From NCBI GenBank assembly GCA_944380455.1, contig CALWHR010000175.1, forward strand, positions 1 through 38,086: DNA of 38,086 bases, given 5' to 3'. Position 1 is the first letter of the stretch, and each line of letters starts with the position of its first letter. Below, in pieces: positions 7,932 through 16,217 of the stretch. Made by a program: the position numbers and the translations under genes. The DNA comes from an uncultured Clostridia bacterium (GTDB lineage: Bacteria > Bacillota > Clostridia > Lachnospirales > Anaerotignaceae). The notes under the pieces are model-generated. The model did no database searches. It was not told the DNA's origin and saw nothing but the letters and a program-made list of their open reading frames with translations.

Positions 7932-8600
7932 ATGAAAAAATTAATTGCTTTATCAATAGGGTTATTACTTATGTTATCCCTTGCGGCATGCAGCGGAAGC
8001 GGCGAAACTTCCAGCAGTGCGGCAAGCGGAGAAACTGTTTCTTCTGCAGAGGCAGAGGTTTCTTCAAGTGAGCAGGAAGAAGGAAGGCAGAGAGCCGAAC
8101 AGTATGCTTATGAGCTGGCAGAAGGGGAAGAAGTCAGTGTTGAAAATACTGTTTTTGAACAGGACGTAATTGTAAGCGGTGACAGTGCATTTATAACATT
8201 TACAAACTGCGAGTTTAAGGGGAACATTATTAATAAAGCGAATTTAGGAACTCAGGTTATTATTTCGCAGTCGGTGTTAAATGGCAAATGTGTTTTTGAA
8301 AATGATACAAAAGAAGCTACAATGGAATTGTCTTTCCCTAAGTTTTTAATAGATTCTCCGGCTGAAATAGTATGTGATGAGTGCATAGGCGCTGTTATTT
8401 CATTTGGTGATTTTGAAACAGTGTTTAATGGAGAAACATATACAATGCAGGATAGTGAGCTTTACATTGATTTAAGCAATGCCGAAGCCGGATTTGTACC
8501 TTATGAGGGACAGGAAGCAAATTATTACAGCATTGCCCAGTGGTGGGAAAACGGAGAGAAAATTTTACTGACAGAGTGCGAGTATGACCCTAATATGTAA
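7932..8600 (+). CDS. Putative lipoprotein of unknown function
   Basis: A 222-residue protein with a lipoprotein signal peptide: MKKLIALSIGLLLMLSL followed by the lipobox LAAC, so the mature protein starts at Cys20 and would be anchored to the outer face of the membrane. A serine/glutamate-rich low-complexity linker (about 21-50) leads to a soluble domain containing short strand-like repeats (VENTVFEQDVIVSG, FTNCEFKGNII) reminiscent of a beta-helix. I do not recognise the family. The gene has a GAGGGG ribosome-binding site and a strong terminator, and the 193-nt upstream gap is extremely AT-rich. It could be a substrate of the Lit-like enzyme encoded at 27.5 kb, but that is speculation. Confidence 0.8.
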   Translation: MKKLIALSIGLLLMLSLAACSGSGETSSSAASGETVSSAEAEVSSSEQEEGRQRAEQYAYELAEGEEVSVENTVFEQDVIVSGDSAFITFTNCEFKGNIINKANLGTQVIISQSVLNGKCVFENDTKEATMELSFPKFLIDSPAEIVCDECIGAVISFGDFETVFNGETYTMQDSELYIDLSNAEAGFVPYEGQEANYYSIAQWWENGEKILLTECEYDPNM

Positions 8601-8631
8601 TATAATAAAATTAATTTATATTAAGTGAAAT

Positions 8632-8690
8632 AAAAGCCTGTTAACTATGTCATAAATTGACTGTAATACTGTTAACAGGCTTTTTATTTT
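8632..8690 (+). terminator. Terminator after the lipoprotein gene
   Basis: A perfect 14-bp stem (8632-8645 with 8671-8684) followed by T5. Confidence 0.85.
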
Positions 8691-8716
8691 GGATGAAAGA
8701 ATAATATTTTTTCAGA

Positions 8717-8968
8717 TTAAATTTTATTATTAAAACGATTCTGTAGGTTTAAACAATTATTTTCCGATGTATTTGCTTTTTCGGTTTTCATTAATAACAA
8801 ACAGTCTTTATGACATTTCCATAGGTTGCCGCTAACTTTGCAAGCTGCCAATAATTCGCAGTTTCTGCAATATTGGGGAATATTATTTAGATAGTTAAGC
8901 TTTTCTTTATCGGCAAACAGTTTTTAAGATAATATATTAAGAAAATTTATCAAATCATAATATCCCAT
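8717..8968 (-). pseudogene. Small cysteine-rich gene interrupted by an in-frame TAA
   Basis: On the minus strand an ATG at 8968-8966, preceded by GAGG at good spacing, opens a frame of 83 residues ending at 8717. Codon 15 (8926-8924) is TAA. The rest stays in frame and looks coding: CRNCELLAACKV followed by WKCHKDC, giving a C-x2-C-x5-C-x8-C-x3-C pattern suggestive of a metal-binding knuckle. After the stop there is no good internal start. One C-to-T change (CAA to TAA) would explain it. It may be a recent pseudogene, a sequencing error, or a read-through gene. I do not recognise the family. Confidence 0.5.
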
Positions 8969-9096
8969 AATGAAAACCTCTTTTTAATTATAATTTATAT
9001 TATTATATATCTGTAAATTAATAATATAAATCTACAGATGCTTATAAATTAACCTTAAAAACCATATACTTAAACTACAGAATGGGTGGTGAGTAT

Positions 9097-9420
9097 ATGA
9101 AATCAGAGGATTTGAAAGAAATTGGCATCCGTATTGCTGAAAGGCGAAAAGAATTGAAACTGACCCAAGAACAGGTAGCTGAGGGTATGAACGTATCTAT
9201 CCAAATGATTTCAAATATTGAAAGAGGAAATAAGGCTATAAAAATTGAGAACCTTTTAAAGCTTTGCGATATACTCAAAGTAAGCACTGATTATATACTC
9301 AATGGCAGACGAACAAATGATGATTTTGATAATTTAATTAGTAAAATTTCGCAGTTATCGGAATCTGATTATAAAATGATAGAAATGCTGATTGATTACC
9401 GTTTGAATAATGAAAAATAA
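9097..9420 (+). CDS. XRE-family transcriptional regulator
   Basis: A 107-residue protein with a textbook N-terminal HTH_3 domain (IGIRIAERRKELKLTQEQVA, then VSIQMISNIERGNKAI as turn and recognition helix) and the common KVSTDYILNG hinge, followed by a ~40-residue helical tail. The ATG at 9097 follows GGTGGTGAG. Its neighbours are a disrupted small gene upstream and the convergent rubrerythrin gene downstream, so its regulon is not evident. The local gene density is low, as is common for small accessory insertions. Confidence 0.85.
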   Translation: MKSEDLKEIGIRIAERRKELKLTQEQVAEGMNVSIQMISNIERGNKAIKIENLLKLCDILKVSTDYILNGRRTNDDFDNLISKISQLSESDYKMIEMLIDYRLNNEK

Positions 9421-9636
9421 GAGGTATGAGGGAATTTTTATTTCTCTCGTTCCTTTTTATTTTAGGACTAATTTATATGTAAATAATTATAATCAAAAAA
9501 TAAATTAAAATTGAGTTAAGGGGCAGACGGAATTGATTTAAAGCAATCGATAAAGGGGATTTGATATTTTTCAGCACATAAAACCCCTTTACTTATTAAA
9601 AAAATTTTCGGTTTAAAATAAATTAGAACAAAAATA

Positions 9637-9656
9637 AGGGGTGCATATGCACCCCT
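9637..9656 (-). terminator. Terminator for the rubrerythrin gene
   Basis: A perfect 20-bp palindrome (AGGGGTGCAT and its complement). On the minus strand it is followed by TTATTTTTGT, which fits termination of the rubrerythrin transcript. Confidence 0.75.
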
Positions 9657-9675
9657 CTTAATTTTGTAATTTAAA

Positions 9676-10218
9676 TTATTTGAAATATCTGTTGTAAAGA
9701 CCTTCAAATGCTTTTCCGTGTCGAGCCTCATCACGAGCCATTTCGTGTACTGTATCATGGATAGCATCAAGGTTAGCTGCTTTAGCTCTCTTAGCAAGGT
9801 CTGTTTTGCCTGCTGTAGCGCCGTTTTCAGCAGCGATACGAAGCTCAAGGTTTTTCTTTGTAGAATCTGTTACTACTTCGCCAAGAAGCTCTGCAAATTT
9901 AGCAGCATGCTCTGCCTCTTCGTAAGCAGCTTTTTCATAATACATACCAACTTCTGGATAGCCTTCTCTATGAGCTACTCTTGCCATTGCAAGGTACATA
10001 CCAACTTCTGTGCACTCGCCTTCAAAGTTTGCTCTAAGGTCAGCCATTATGTCTTCGCTTGAACCCTGTGCTACACCTACAACGTGCTCAGCAGCCCATG
10101 TAAGCTCGCCAACCTGCTCTGTAAATTTCTCCTTTGGAGCTTTGCAAACTGGACAGAAATCAGGAGCTTCTGTACCCTCATGAACGTAACCGCAAACTGA
10201 ACAAACAAATTTCTTCAT
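9676..10218 (-). CDS. Reverse rubrerythrin (NADH peroxidase component)
   Basis: A 180-residue protein with the domain order inverted relative to classical rubrerythrin: an N-terminal rubredoxin-like Fe(Cys)4 site (Cys 6, 9, 22, 25 in FVCSVCG and FCPVCK), then a ferritin-like diiron four-helix domain with [25 protein letters not shown] and [13 protein letters not shown] ligands. In anaerobic Clostridia such proteins reduce H2O2 and O2 with electrons from NADH via a partner reductase. A strong AAGGAGG precedes the ATG. The promoter overlaps a near-perfect PerR-type box (10272-10286), consistent with peroxide induction. It is monocistronic. Confidence 0.93.
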   Translation of the reverse strand: MKKFVCSVCGYVHEGTEAPDFCPVCKAPKEKFTEQVGELTWAAEHVVGVAQGSSEDIMADLRANFEGECTEVGMYLAMARVAHREGYPEVGMYYEKAAYEEAEHAAKFAELLGEVVTDSTKKNLELRIAAENGATAGKTDLAKRAKAANLDAIHDTVHEMARDEARHGKAFEGLYNRYFK

Positions 10219-10271
10219 TTTATAATCCTCCTTATGTATATCTCATTGATTAAATAACAATAATTATTAAC

Positions 10272-10286
10272 TGATAATTATTATAC
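10272..10286 (-). promoter_or_regulatory. PerR-like operator
   Basis: On the minus strand this reads GTATAATAATTATCA, which matches 13 of 15 positions of the established PerR box TTATAATNATTATAA. It overlaps the -10 element of the rubrerythrin promoter, ideal for repression. Confidence 0.7.
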
Positions 10287-10308
10287 TAATATCACACCTA
10301 TATGTCAA
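10280..10308 (-). promoter_or_regulatory. Consensus promoter for rubrerythrin
   Basis: Minus strand: TTGACA (10308-10303), a 17-bp spacer, and TATAAT (10285-10280). Both hexamers are perfect. Confidence 0.85.
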
Positions 10309-10515
10309 CACTTTTATTTATTTTTTTTTATTTTTGTTTAATAAAAAAATACATGCGTATAATTTAAATTTAGTACAGAAATTATTATTTTTCAATACAA
10401 ATTATGCTATAAACTAAATTATATTTGAGTAAAACTTAATTTTCAGCCGCGGCTTTATTTTAAACGGTCTTTGGTATATAATATATCAGATAAAACATAA
10501 GGAGGAATTTTACTG

Positions 10516-13410
10516 GTGTTGATAAACGAAACTTATTTTGGCTTTAAGCTTATTAAAACAGAAAATGTTGATGATATAAATTCTTTATGCCACGTTTTTA
10601 TACATGAAAAAACAGGCGCTAGATTATTTTACGCCAAGAACAGTGATAAAAACAAGGTATTTTTTATTTCCTTTAAAACTCCGCCCGTAAATGACTGCGG
10701 CACTGCCCATATTATGGAACATTCCGTTTTATGCGGTTCTGAAAAATATCCTTTAAAAGACCCTTTTAATGAGCTGGAAAAAGGCTCTCTTAATACCTAT
10801 CTTAATGCCCTTACTTATTCGGACAAAACAATGTATCCCGTTGCCAGTGTTAATGATAAGGATTTTGATAATTTGGTGCGGGTTTATGCCGATGCCGTTT
10901 TTAAGCCCAATGTATTAAAAGAAGAAAAAATATTCATGCAGGAAGGCTGGCATTACGAGCTGGAAAATGCCGATGATGATATTAAATACAACGGTGTTGT
11001 TTTTAACGAGATGAAGGGAGCTCTTTCTCAGCCAGAAAGAGTTTTGGAAAACTGCGCCTGCCGGAGTCTTTTTGGCTATACGCCTTATGGTTATGAGTCG
11101 GGAGGTGACCCGGAAAAAATTCCTGATTTGACTTATGAAGGTTTTAAGGAATTTTACAATAAATATTATTATCCTTCAAACAGTTATATTTATTTGTACG
11201 GGGATATGGATATTGAAAAGTATCTGAAATTTTTAGACGAGGAATATCTTTGTAACTATGAAAAAGCAGAAAAGGAAATTATTATAAATGAAGTAACTAA
11301 GCCGTTTAAAGACTACGACGAGGCTCTGTATTCTGTTGTTAAACGGGATAAAGATTTAAAAGACAGTTATTTTTCCCTTAATTTCTGCACAGGTAGGTCT
11401 ACAGATATTCTTCTTCAGTTTGGAATGGAGATTTTAAGCTATATCCTTTTTGAGACAAACGGCTCGCCTGTAAAAAAAGCCGCTGTAGAAAGTAATTTAT
11501 GCGGTGATTTGGAAGGATGGTTTGATAATTCCACGTATCAGATGACACTTAATATTGTGGGAAAGAAATGCAGATATGAGGACAGATTTAAGTTTAAGGA
11601 TTTAATAACTGAAAAGCTTAAAGATTTGGCCGAAAATGGTATAGACAGGAATTTGACTTTATCTGCCATTAATTACATTGAATTTTTGCTTACGGAGGCT
11701 GATTTTGGCTACAAGCCTAAAGGTTTGGCTTATGGTATGAGGATGATGTATGGTTATCTTCATGGAAAAGACCCGGTTGAAAGCATTAAAATTAAAAAGT
11801 ATTTTGATGAAATACGGCAGAAAGCGGAAGAAGGATACTTTGAAGGTCTGATTAAAGAATACCTTCTTAACAACAACCACAGCTCTTACACTGTAATTAA
11901 TGCAGAGGAGGGTCTTCAGGCAAAGCTGGATGAAGAGGTCAAGGAAAAGCTTAAAATATACAAAGACAGTTTAAGCCAAAAAGAGATAGAGAAAATCATT
12001 CAAGATACTGAAGAATTGAAGATTTATCAAAACGAAGAAGAAAGTGAAGAAAACTTAAAAAAGATACCTTTTATAGCTGTGCAAGAAGTTGAAAAAAAGG
12101 CTCAGGCTTTAAATATTACAGAAACAGAAAGCGGAATTAGTTTATTTGATGATACTAATTCTATAGACTATATAAAAATAATGTTTGAGCTGAAATCACT
12201 GCCGCAGGATATGATACCTTATGCTGGATTACTGGCAAAGGTATTATGCAGAATTGATACAAAAAAATACAGCTATGAGTCTTTACCGTCAGAAATGGAC
12301 ATGTATACAGGGGGAATATATTCTTCTGTTGATATTTATGAAAGTGAAAATGGATTAAGACCTGTTTTATCTGTTAATGGAAAAGCTTTGGAAAGAAACA
12401 GGCAGAAGCTCTATGATTTACTGGAAGAAATTATATTAAACAGTGATTATACAAAAACGGAAAGCTTAAAAAAGATAATCCATGAGCTGATTTTACGGAA
12501 TGAAACTGTTATAAGCGAAAACGGACATTCATATTCTGCTTTAAGGGCACTTTCTTATGTGAGGCCTGCATCAAATTACAAAGAAATGGTCAAGGGAATA
12601 GCCTTTAATGATTTCATTATAAATGCAGAAAAGAATATAGAATTAACTGCCCAAAAGCTTTTGGAAACAGCAAAAACAGTAATTACAAAGGATAATTTTA
12701 TATTATGCAGTATGCAGGATACAAAGAACAATGAAAAGAACTGTGAATTATTCGGCGGTATTAAGGAGCGCCTGCCTGAAGGAAACAAAAATGCTTTTAA
12801 ATTCTGTTTCAGACCTAAAGTAATAAGAGAAGCTCTAACAAACAGTTCAAAGGTTGTTTATAATTCTAAAGGTGCTGATTTTATTGCTCTTGGATATAAA
12901 TACAGCGGTGCTATGAATGTAGTTAGAAATATTATTAATACTGAATATTTATGGAACCAAGTGCGAGTTAAATCCGGGGCTTACGGCGCTGGAAGTGTTA
13001 TACTTAGAAACGGAAGTATTTATGCCTATTCCTATAGAGACCCAAACACAATTAAAACTTTTGAAGCTTATGACATGATAGGAAACTTTTTAAGAAGTGT
13101 GTGCGGAAGCATTGATATTGATAAATTTATATTGGGAGCTATAAATGATATTGACAGACCTAAGAGCAGTTCTGATAAAATAGAAACGGCGGCTTTAAGA
13201 TATATGCAGGCGGTCAGTCAAGATATGATTCAAAAGTCAAGAGATGAGATACTTTCAGCAGGCAAGAAAGATATTTTGCTCTGTGCTGATATATTTGATG
13301 ATGTTATGAATAATGCCGCCAGTGTTACAATAGGCGGAAAAAGTATTGTTGAATGCTGTAAGGAGTATTATGACAGCATTAGAAATTTAACTGCAGGTGA
13401 GATATTGTGA
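10516..13410 (+). CDS. M16C-family zinc metallopeptidase (presequence-protease type)
   Basis: A 964-residue inverzincin of the PreP/falcilysin type that degrades peptides, predicted cytoplasmic (no signal peptide). The inverted zinc motif HxxEH is HIMEH at 65-69, in the typical context GTAHIMEHSVLCGS, followed by PFNELEKGSLNTYLNA. The second half (about 560-960) is the catalytically inert repeat, ending with WNQVRVKSGAYGAGS, the R/Y substrate-binding motif of this family. Length matches the family. Translation likely starts at GTG 10516 behind GGAGG (TTG 10519 is an alternative). It overlaps the next gene by 4 nt, giving a two-peptidase operon. Confidence 0.93.
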   Translation: MLINETYFGFKLIKTENVDDINSLCHVFIHEKTGARLFYAKNSDKNKVFFISFKTPPVNDCGTAHIMEHSVLCGSEKYPLKDPFNELEKGSLNTYLNALTYSDKTMYPVASVNDKDFDNLVRVYADAVFKPNVLKEEKIFMQEGWHYELENADDDIKYNGVVFNEMKGALSQPERVLENCACRSLFGYTPYGYESGGDPEKIPDLTYEGFKEFYNKYYYPSNSYIYLYGDMDIEKYLKFLDEEYLCNYEKAEKEIIINEVTKPFKDYDEALYSVVKRDKDLKDSYFSLNFCTGRSTDILLQFGMEILSYILFETNGSPVKKAAVESNLCGDLEGWFDNSTYQMTLNIVGKKCRYEDRFKFKDLITEKLKDLAENGIDRNLTLSAINYIEFLLTEADFGYKPKGLAYGMRMMYGYLHGKDPVESIKIKKYFDEIRQKAEEGYFEGLIKEYLLNNNHSSYTVINAEEGLQAKLDEEVKEKLKIYKDSLSQKEIEKIIQDTEELKIYQNEEESEENLKKIPFIAVQEVEKKAQALNITETESGISLFDDTNSIDYIKIMFELKSLPQDMIPYAGLLAKVLCRIDTKKYSYESLPSEMDMYTGGIYSSVDIYESENGLRPVLSVNGKALERNRQKLYDLLEEIILNSDYTKTESLKKIIHELILRNETVISENGHSYSALRALSYVRPASNYKEMVKGIAFNDFIINAEKNIELTAQKLLETAKTVITKDNFILCSMQDTKNNEKNCELFGGIKERLPEGNKNAFKFCFRPKVIREALTNSSKVVYNSKGADFIALGYKYSGAMNVVRNIINTEYLWNQVRVKSGAYGAGSVILRNGSIYAYSYRDPNTIKTFEAYDMIGNFLRSVCGSIDIDKFILGAINDIDRPKSSSDKIETAALRYMQAVSQDMIQKSRDEILSAGKKDILLCADIFDDVMNNAASVTIGGKSIVECCKEYYDSIRNLTAGEIL

Positions 13411-14123
13411 GTGTTCATTCTTTTAATTATATGGGTATACCAGTTGAGTACAATCTTATACGGAAAAATGTTAAAAATATAAATATTCATATTAACGAAA
13501 AGTGTTTAATAACAGTTTCCGCGTCTGAAAAAACACCTATTAAAAGCATAACTGACTTTGTAGAGTCTAAAGCTGACTGGATACTGAGGAATATGGCAGA
13601 AATTGAAAGATATAACCTCACCAAACCTGATGACAGGATATACAGCGGCAAAGCTGTTTTTGTTCTTGGCAGGCAGTATGAAATAGAAGTTTTAAACAGC
13701 ACTGAAACAGATATCTATATTGATGGAGATAAAATTATTATAAATTCTGAAAAAGAAGAAAATGATTTTTTAAAGCAAAAGTATCTGGAGTTTTTAAGAG
13801 AAAAGGCTGAAGAAGTTTTTAGCAGTGTTTTATATGAGATGTATAACATTATGAAAAATGAAGGTCTGCCTAAGCCTAAGCTTAGTATAAGAAATATGAA
13901 AACAAGGTGGGGTACATGCAACATAAAAACTGCTGTTATTACTCTTAATTTACAGTTAATGAAAACAGATGTTGAATGTATAAGGCAGGTTGCTGCCCAT
14001 GAATTAGTGCATTTTAAAATTAAAAACCATAGCAAAGAATTTTACAGCTTGCTTGAAAAATATATTCCTAACTGGAAAGAGTTAAAAAAAGCTATGGATA
14101 CACGTTATAAAGACGGTATTTAA
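13407..14123 (+). CDS. YgjP-type metallopeptidase (SprT/DUF45-like)
   Basis: A 238-residue zinc peptidase of the YgjP/DUF45 group. The gluzincin motif HELVH is at 198-202 with a further His at 208 (IKNHSKEF), and the family hallmark MKTRWGTCN lies about 30 residues before. The N-terminal half is the usual beta-rich extension. GTG start and TGA stop of the preceding M16C gene overlap (GTGA), which indicates translational coupling. The substrate is unknown. A long perfect terminator hairpin ends the operon. Confidence 0.9.
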   Translation: MSVHSFNYMGIPVEYNLIRKNVKNINIHINEKCLITVSASEKTPIKSITDFVESKADWILRNMAEIERYNLTKPDDRIYSGKAVFVLGRQYEIEVLNSTETDIYIDGDKIIINSEKEENDFLKQKYLEFLREKAEEVFSSVLYEMYNIMKNEGLPKPKLSIRNMKTRWGTCNIKTAVITLNLQLMKTDVECIRQVAAHELVHFKIKNHSKEFYSLLEKYIPNWKELKKAMDTRYKDGI

Positions 14124-14148
14124 TAAACGAAAATTTCAGTTATGTTAA

Positions 14149-14207
14149 AACGGAGAATTTAAAAGCCCTGTTAATTTAAGGATTTTAAATTCTCCGTTGA
14201 TTTTTTG
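14149..14207 (+). terminator. Strong terminator after the peptidase operon
   Basis: A perfect 16-bp stem (14149-14164 with 14183-14198) followed by GATTTTTTG. It insulates the peptidases from the LarA-like operon downstream. Confidence 0.85.
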
Positions 14208-14485
14208 TTCAGTAGTTTTTAAATTAAAAAATAATTTTATGATGTTTTAATTTTAAAGGCAAATACTATTATAAAATTAGAAAAATAGCTTTACATTTGG
14301 CAATTTTTGTATATCTTTTGATACAAGATTTAAGCGGATAATTATTGGATTGGTGGTAAAGCGGTCTGACTGGTGTTTTTATAACAGTAAAATTAAGTGT
14401 TTTTTGATAAAACTTTTGTTTATTTTGTACATGTCAATAAACCTTGAATATTAAAGCTTTTTTGCGAAAAATATAAAAAAATTCA
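14208..14485. other. Non-coding AT-rich gap upstream of the LarA-like operon
   Basis: About 280 bp with no open frame of note on either strand. Weak 5-bp inverted repeats (TGTAT...ATACA near 14310) are visible, but nothing I would call a site. Together with the promoter region it leaves an unusually long upstream gap for an operon in this window. Confidence 0.4.
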
Positions 14486-14514
14486 TTGACTTATTTAAAA
14501 TGGTCTGTTATTAT
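14486..14514 (+). promoter_or_regulatory. Promoter of the three-gene LarA-like operon
   Basis: TTGACT at 14486-14491, a 17-bp spacer, and TATTAT at 14509-14514 with a TGT extended -10. The predicted start site is about 14521. Confidence 0.7.
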
Positions 14515-14541
14515 TTATAATGTATTTAAAGATAAGAATTG

Positions 14542-14555
14542 TTCGTATATACGAA
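14542..14555. promoter_or_regulatory. Perfect 14-bp palindrome, candidate operator
   Basis: TTCGTATATACGAA is fully self-complementary and lies about 20-35 nt downstream of the predicted transcription start. That position suits a roadblock repressor. The regulator is not identified and none is encoded adjacent to the operon. Confidence 0.6.
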
Positions 14556-14609
14556 TTATGTTTTGCTTTTGTTGCAATATCGCTGTGAACAGCAGAAAGG
14601 GTGTTTAAT

Positions 14610-14990
14610 ATGAAATTAATGCACACAAAATTACCTGAGTTTCTTGAAAAAATGAGAATAGCTTCTGAAGAAAGCTCCTGCCCTAAAGAAATCAAAATCA
14701 GAGGACTTGAAAACCTTACTTCAGCTAAAATGCAGTCTTTAAGAACGGGACGTATTGAGCATGCTGTTAGAGAAATGACTATGAAAGACGGCGTTGAAAG
14801 AATAGAATTTCAGGTTATACCTCGTGTACCTGAAACAATGCATACCGTTATTATTAAAGGTGTTGATAAAGACGGCAAGGCAGTAAGCGCAATTCTTGAG
14901 GTTGTTAATATTCTTCATCCTACAGAAGAAGCTTATCTTCTCGACTGTGATGATATAGAAGACAGAAGACCTGGCATTGGCAGACACTGA
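14610..14990 (+). CDS. Unrecognised 126-residue protein, first gene of the LarA-like operon
   Basis: A soluble protein with no signal peptide or membrane segment. It has an N-terminal helical half (MKLMHTKLPEFLEKMRIASE; TGRIEHAVREM) and a strand-rich second half (ERIEFQVIPRVPETMHTVII, AILEVVNIL), ending in an acidic/arginine tail DCDDIEDRRPGIGRH. The only cysteines are Cys24 and Cys113. I do not recognise the family. The ATG is 9-10 nt after AAAGG; an in-frame GTG at 14601 is too close to that site. The next gene begins 19 nt downstream behind GGGAGG, so the two products are probably made together and may form a complex. Confidence 0.8.
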   Translation: MKLMHTKLPEFLEKMRIASEESSCPKEIKIRGLENLTSAKMQSLRTGRIEHAVREMTMKDGVERIEFQVIPRVPETMHTVIIKGVDKDGKAVSAILEVVNILHPTEEAYLLDCDDIEDRRPGIGRH

Positions 14991-15009
14991 TTTTAGGGAG
15001 GTACTTAAA

Positions 15010-16032
15010 ATGGCTAAATTTACATATAAAATGATACCTGAGGGAATGCTTGAAGGAAAGTATGTTCCTCTTAATATTGCATTTATTGATTACAGAGAAG
15101 TTAAAGCTGCCGGCATTACACCTATGCAGGCTTTTGAGGCTGTTGCAAAAACTGTTGATGGTCCTGTTGGTATGAATATATTTGACCCTGATGTTGTTAC
15201 TACAACAAGCGACGGTGTTATGGTTGAGGGTACTGTAAGATTTATGGCTGCCGCTGATAAAGGAAAAATTAACCATGATTTTGGTTATCTTGAGATGGCT
15301 GAAATGCCATACTCAGAAGAGCTTATTAAAGAAGAGCCTCATCTTATTCAGTGGAAGAAAAATTATCCAGGAAAAAGACTTTTCAGAGGTCCAGACCCTG
15401 CTACAAAAATCATTCCTGTTCATAATGTCTGCATTTCAGGCAGAGCCAGCAACAATAACTCAGCTACAGAAATGATGAATATTGTTACAATGGAGGAAAT
15501 ACTTCTTCCTATACTTGGTCAGCAGCAGATTATAAGAAACGGCAAGGTTATTCTTGGTATGACAGGCGGTATTATCTCTGTAGGTATTGGTATGATTATG
15601 CCTGAAATGTTTGGCCGTGTATTCCCTACAAGACAGTTCCCAGCAGGTGAAACAGCTCACGGCAGCGGTCCTTATGCTCAGACACTTAAAGCTCATATTC
15701 CATGTATTGTTGCTGACAAGGCTGTTCTTGCAGAAAATATTATCAAATGCCTTGAGGCAGGATGTATACCTGGAAGAACTGTTGGTGCATCTCCTGCTGT
15801 AATTTCTGTTGCAAGAAGCATGGGCGTTAAAATAGACATGGAAAACATTACAGAAAGAGCTTTTGAGGAGCTTGCAAGTGTTGGCTTTACAAAGGAATGG
15901 ATGACAGAAAAAGTTGATATACTTACTCCTGAAGAAATAATAGCTAAGGCTGACGAAATTATTCCGGGTGTTGTTGACGGAACAAAATACAATGTTCCTG
16001 ACCTTATTAAAGAAACAACAATAGAAATTTAA
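15010..16032 (+). CDS. Unrecognised 340-residue protein, second gene of the LarA-like operon
   Basis: A cytoplasmic-looking protein with glycine-rich, strongly patterned motifs: SGRASNNNSATEMMN (143-157), GMTGGIISVGIGMIMPEMFG (183-202), FPAGETAHGSGPYAQ (210-224), and AGCIPGRTVGASPAVISVA (250-268). Polar residues lie within glycine loops (His 217, Glu 214, Arg 256, Asn 148-150), as in an enzyme active site; cysteines are at 141, 232, 247 and 252. I cannot name the family. The start is set by GGGAGG before ATG 15010; an in-frame start at 14977 would overlap the first gene. Downstream, after a 185-nt gap with a hairpin, comes the LarA-like gene. The context suggests 2-hydroxyacid or related metabolism, but this is inference. 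Confidence 0.82.
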   Translation: MAKFTYKMIPEGMLEGKYVPLNIAFIDYREVKAAGITPMQAFEAVAKTVDGPVGMNIFDPDVVTTTSDGVMVEGTVRFMAAADKGKINHDFGYLEMAEMPYSEELIKEEPHLIQWKKNYPGKRLFRGPDPATKIIPVHNVCISGRASNNNSATEMMNIVTMEEILLPILGQQQIIRNGKVILGMTGGIISVGIGMIMPEMFGRVFPTRQFPAGETAHGSGPYAQTLKAHIPCIVADKAVLAENIIKCLEAGCIPGRTVGASPAVISVARSMGVKIDMENITERAFEELASVGFTKEWMTEKVDILTPEEIIAKADEIIPGVVDGTKYNVPDLIKETTIEI

Positions 16033-16124
16033 TTTATGGTTTGATAAAAGCCGTCGATGTTACCTGTTTTAGTGTGTGTGGTATGGTTACGGTATTTATA
16101 TGGTAATTTTGGCGGTTATATATT

Positions 16125-16169
16125 GCATGGGGCTTTAAGAATACGAAATAATAGCTTAAAGGCCCATGC
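16125..16169 (+). other. Intercistronic hairpin in the LarA-like operon
   Basis: Arms 16125-16137 and 16157-16169 pair over 13 positions with one mismatch. The following sequence is only weakly T-rich, so it may be an attenuator, a processing site or a stabilising 3' end that sets different levels for the second and third genes. Confidence 0.5.
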
Positions 16170-16217
16170 TTGTTTATATGGGGAATTCTTATTAATTATT
16201 TGAAAAGGAAGGGTTAT

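Noticed and set aside
8924..8926. Selenocysteine or pyrrolysine recoding of the in-frame stop in the small Cys-rich gene
   Set aside because: The codon is TAA, which is not used for either amino acid.
9418..9465. Terminator after the 9.1-kb XRE gene
   Set aside because: The possible stem has too many mismatches to call, although T-rich sequence follows.
14977..15009. Upstream start for the 340-residue protein, overlapping the first gene
   Set aside because: The GGGAGG directly before ATG 15010 sets the start; the longer form would add 11 residues with no ribosome-binding site.
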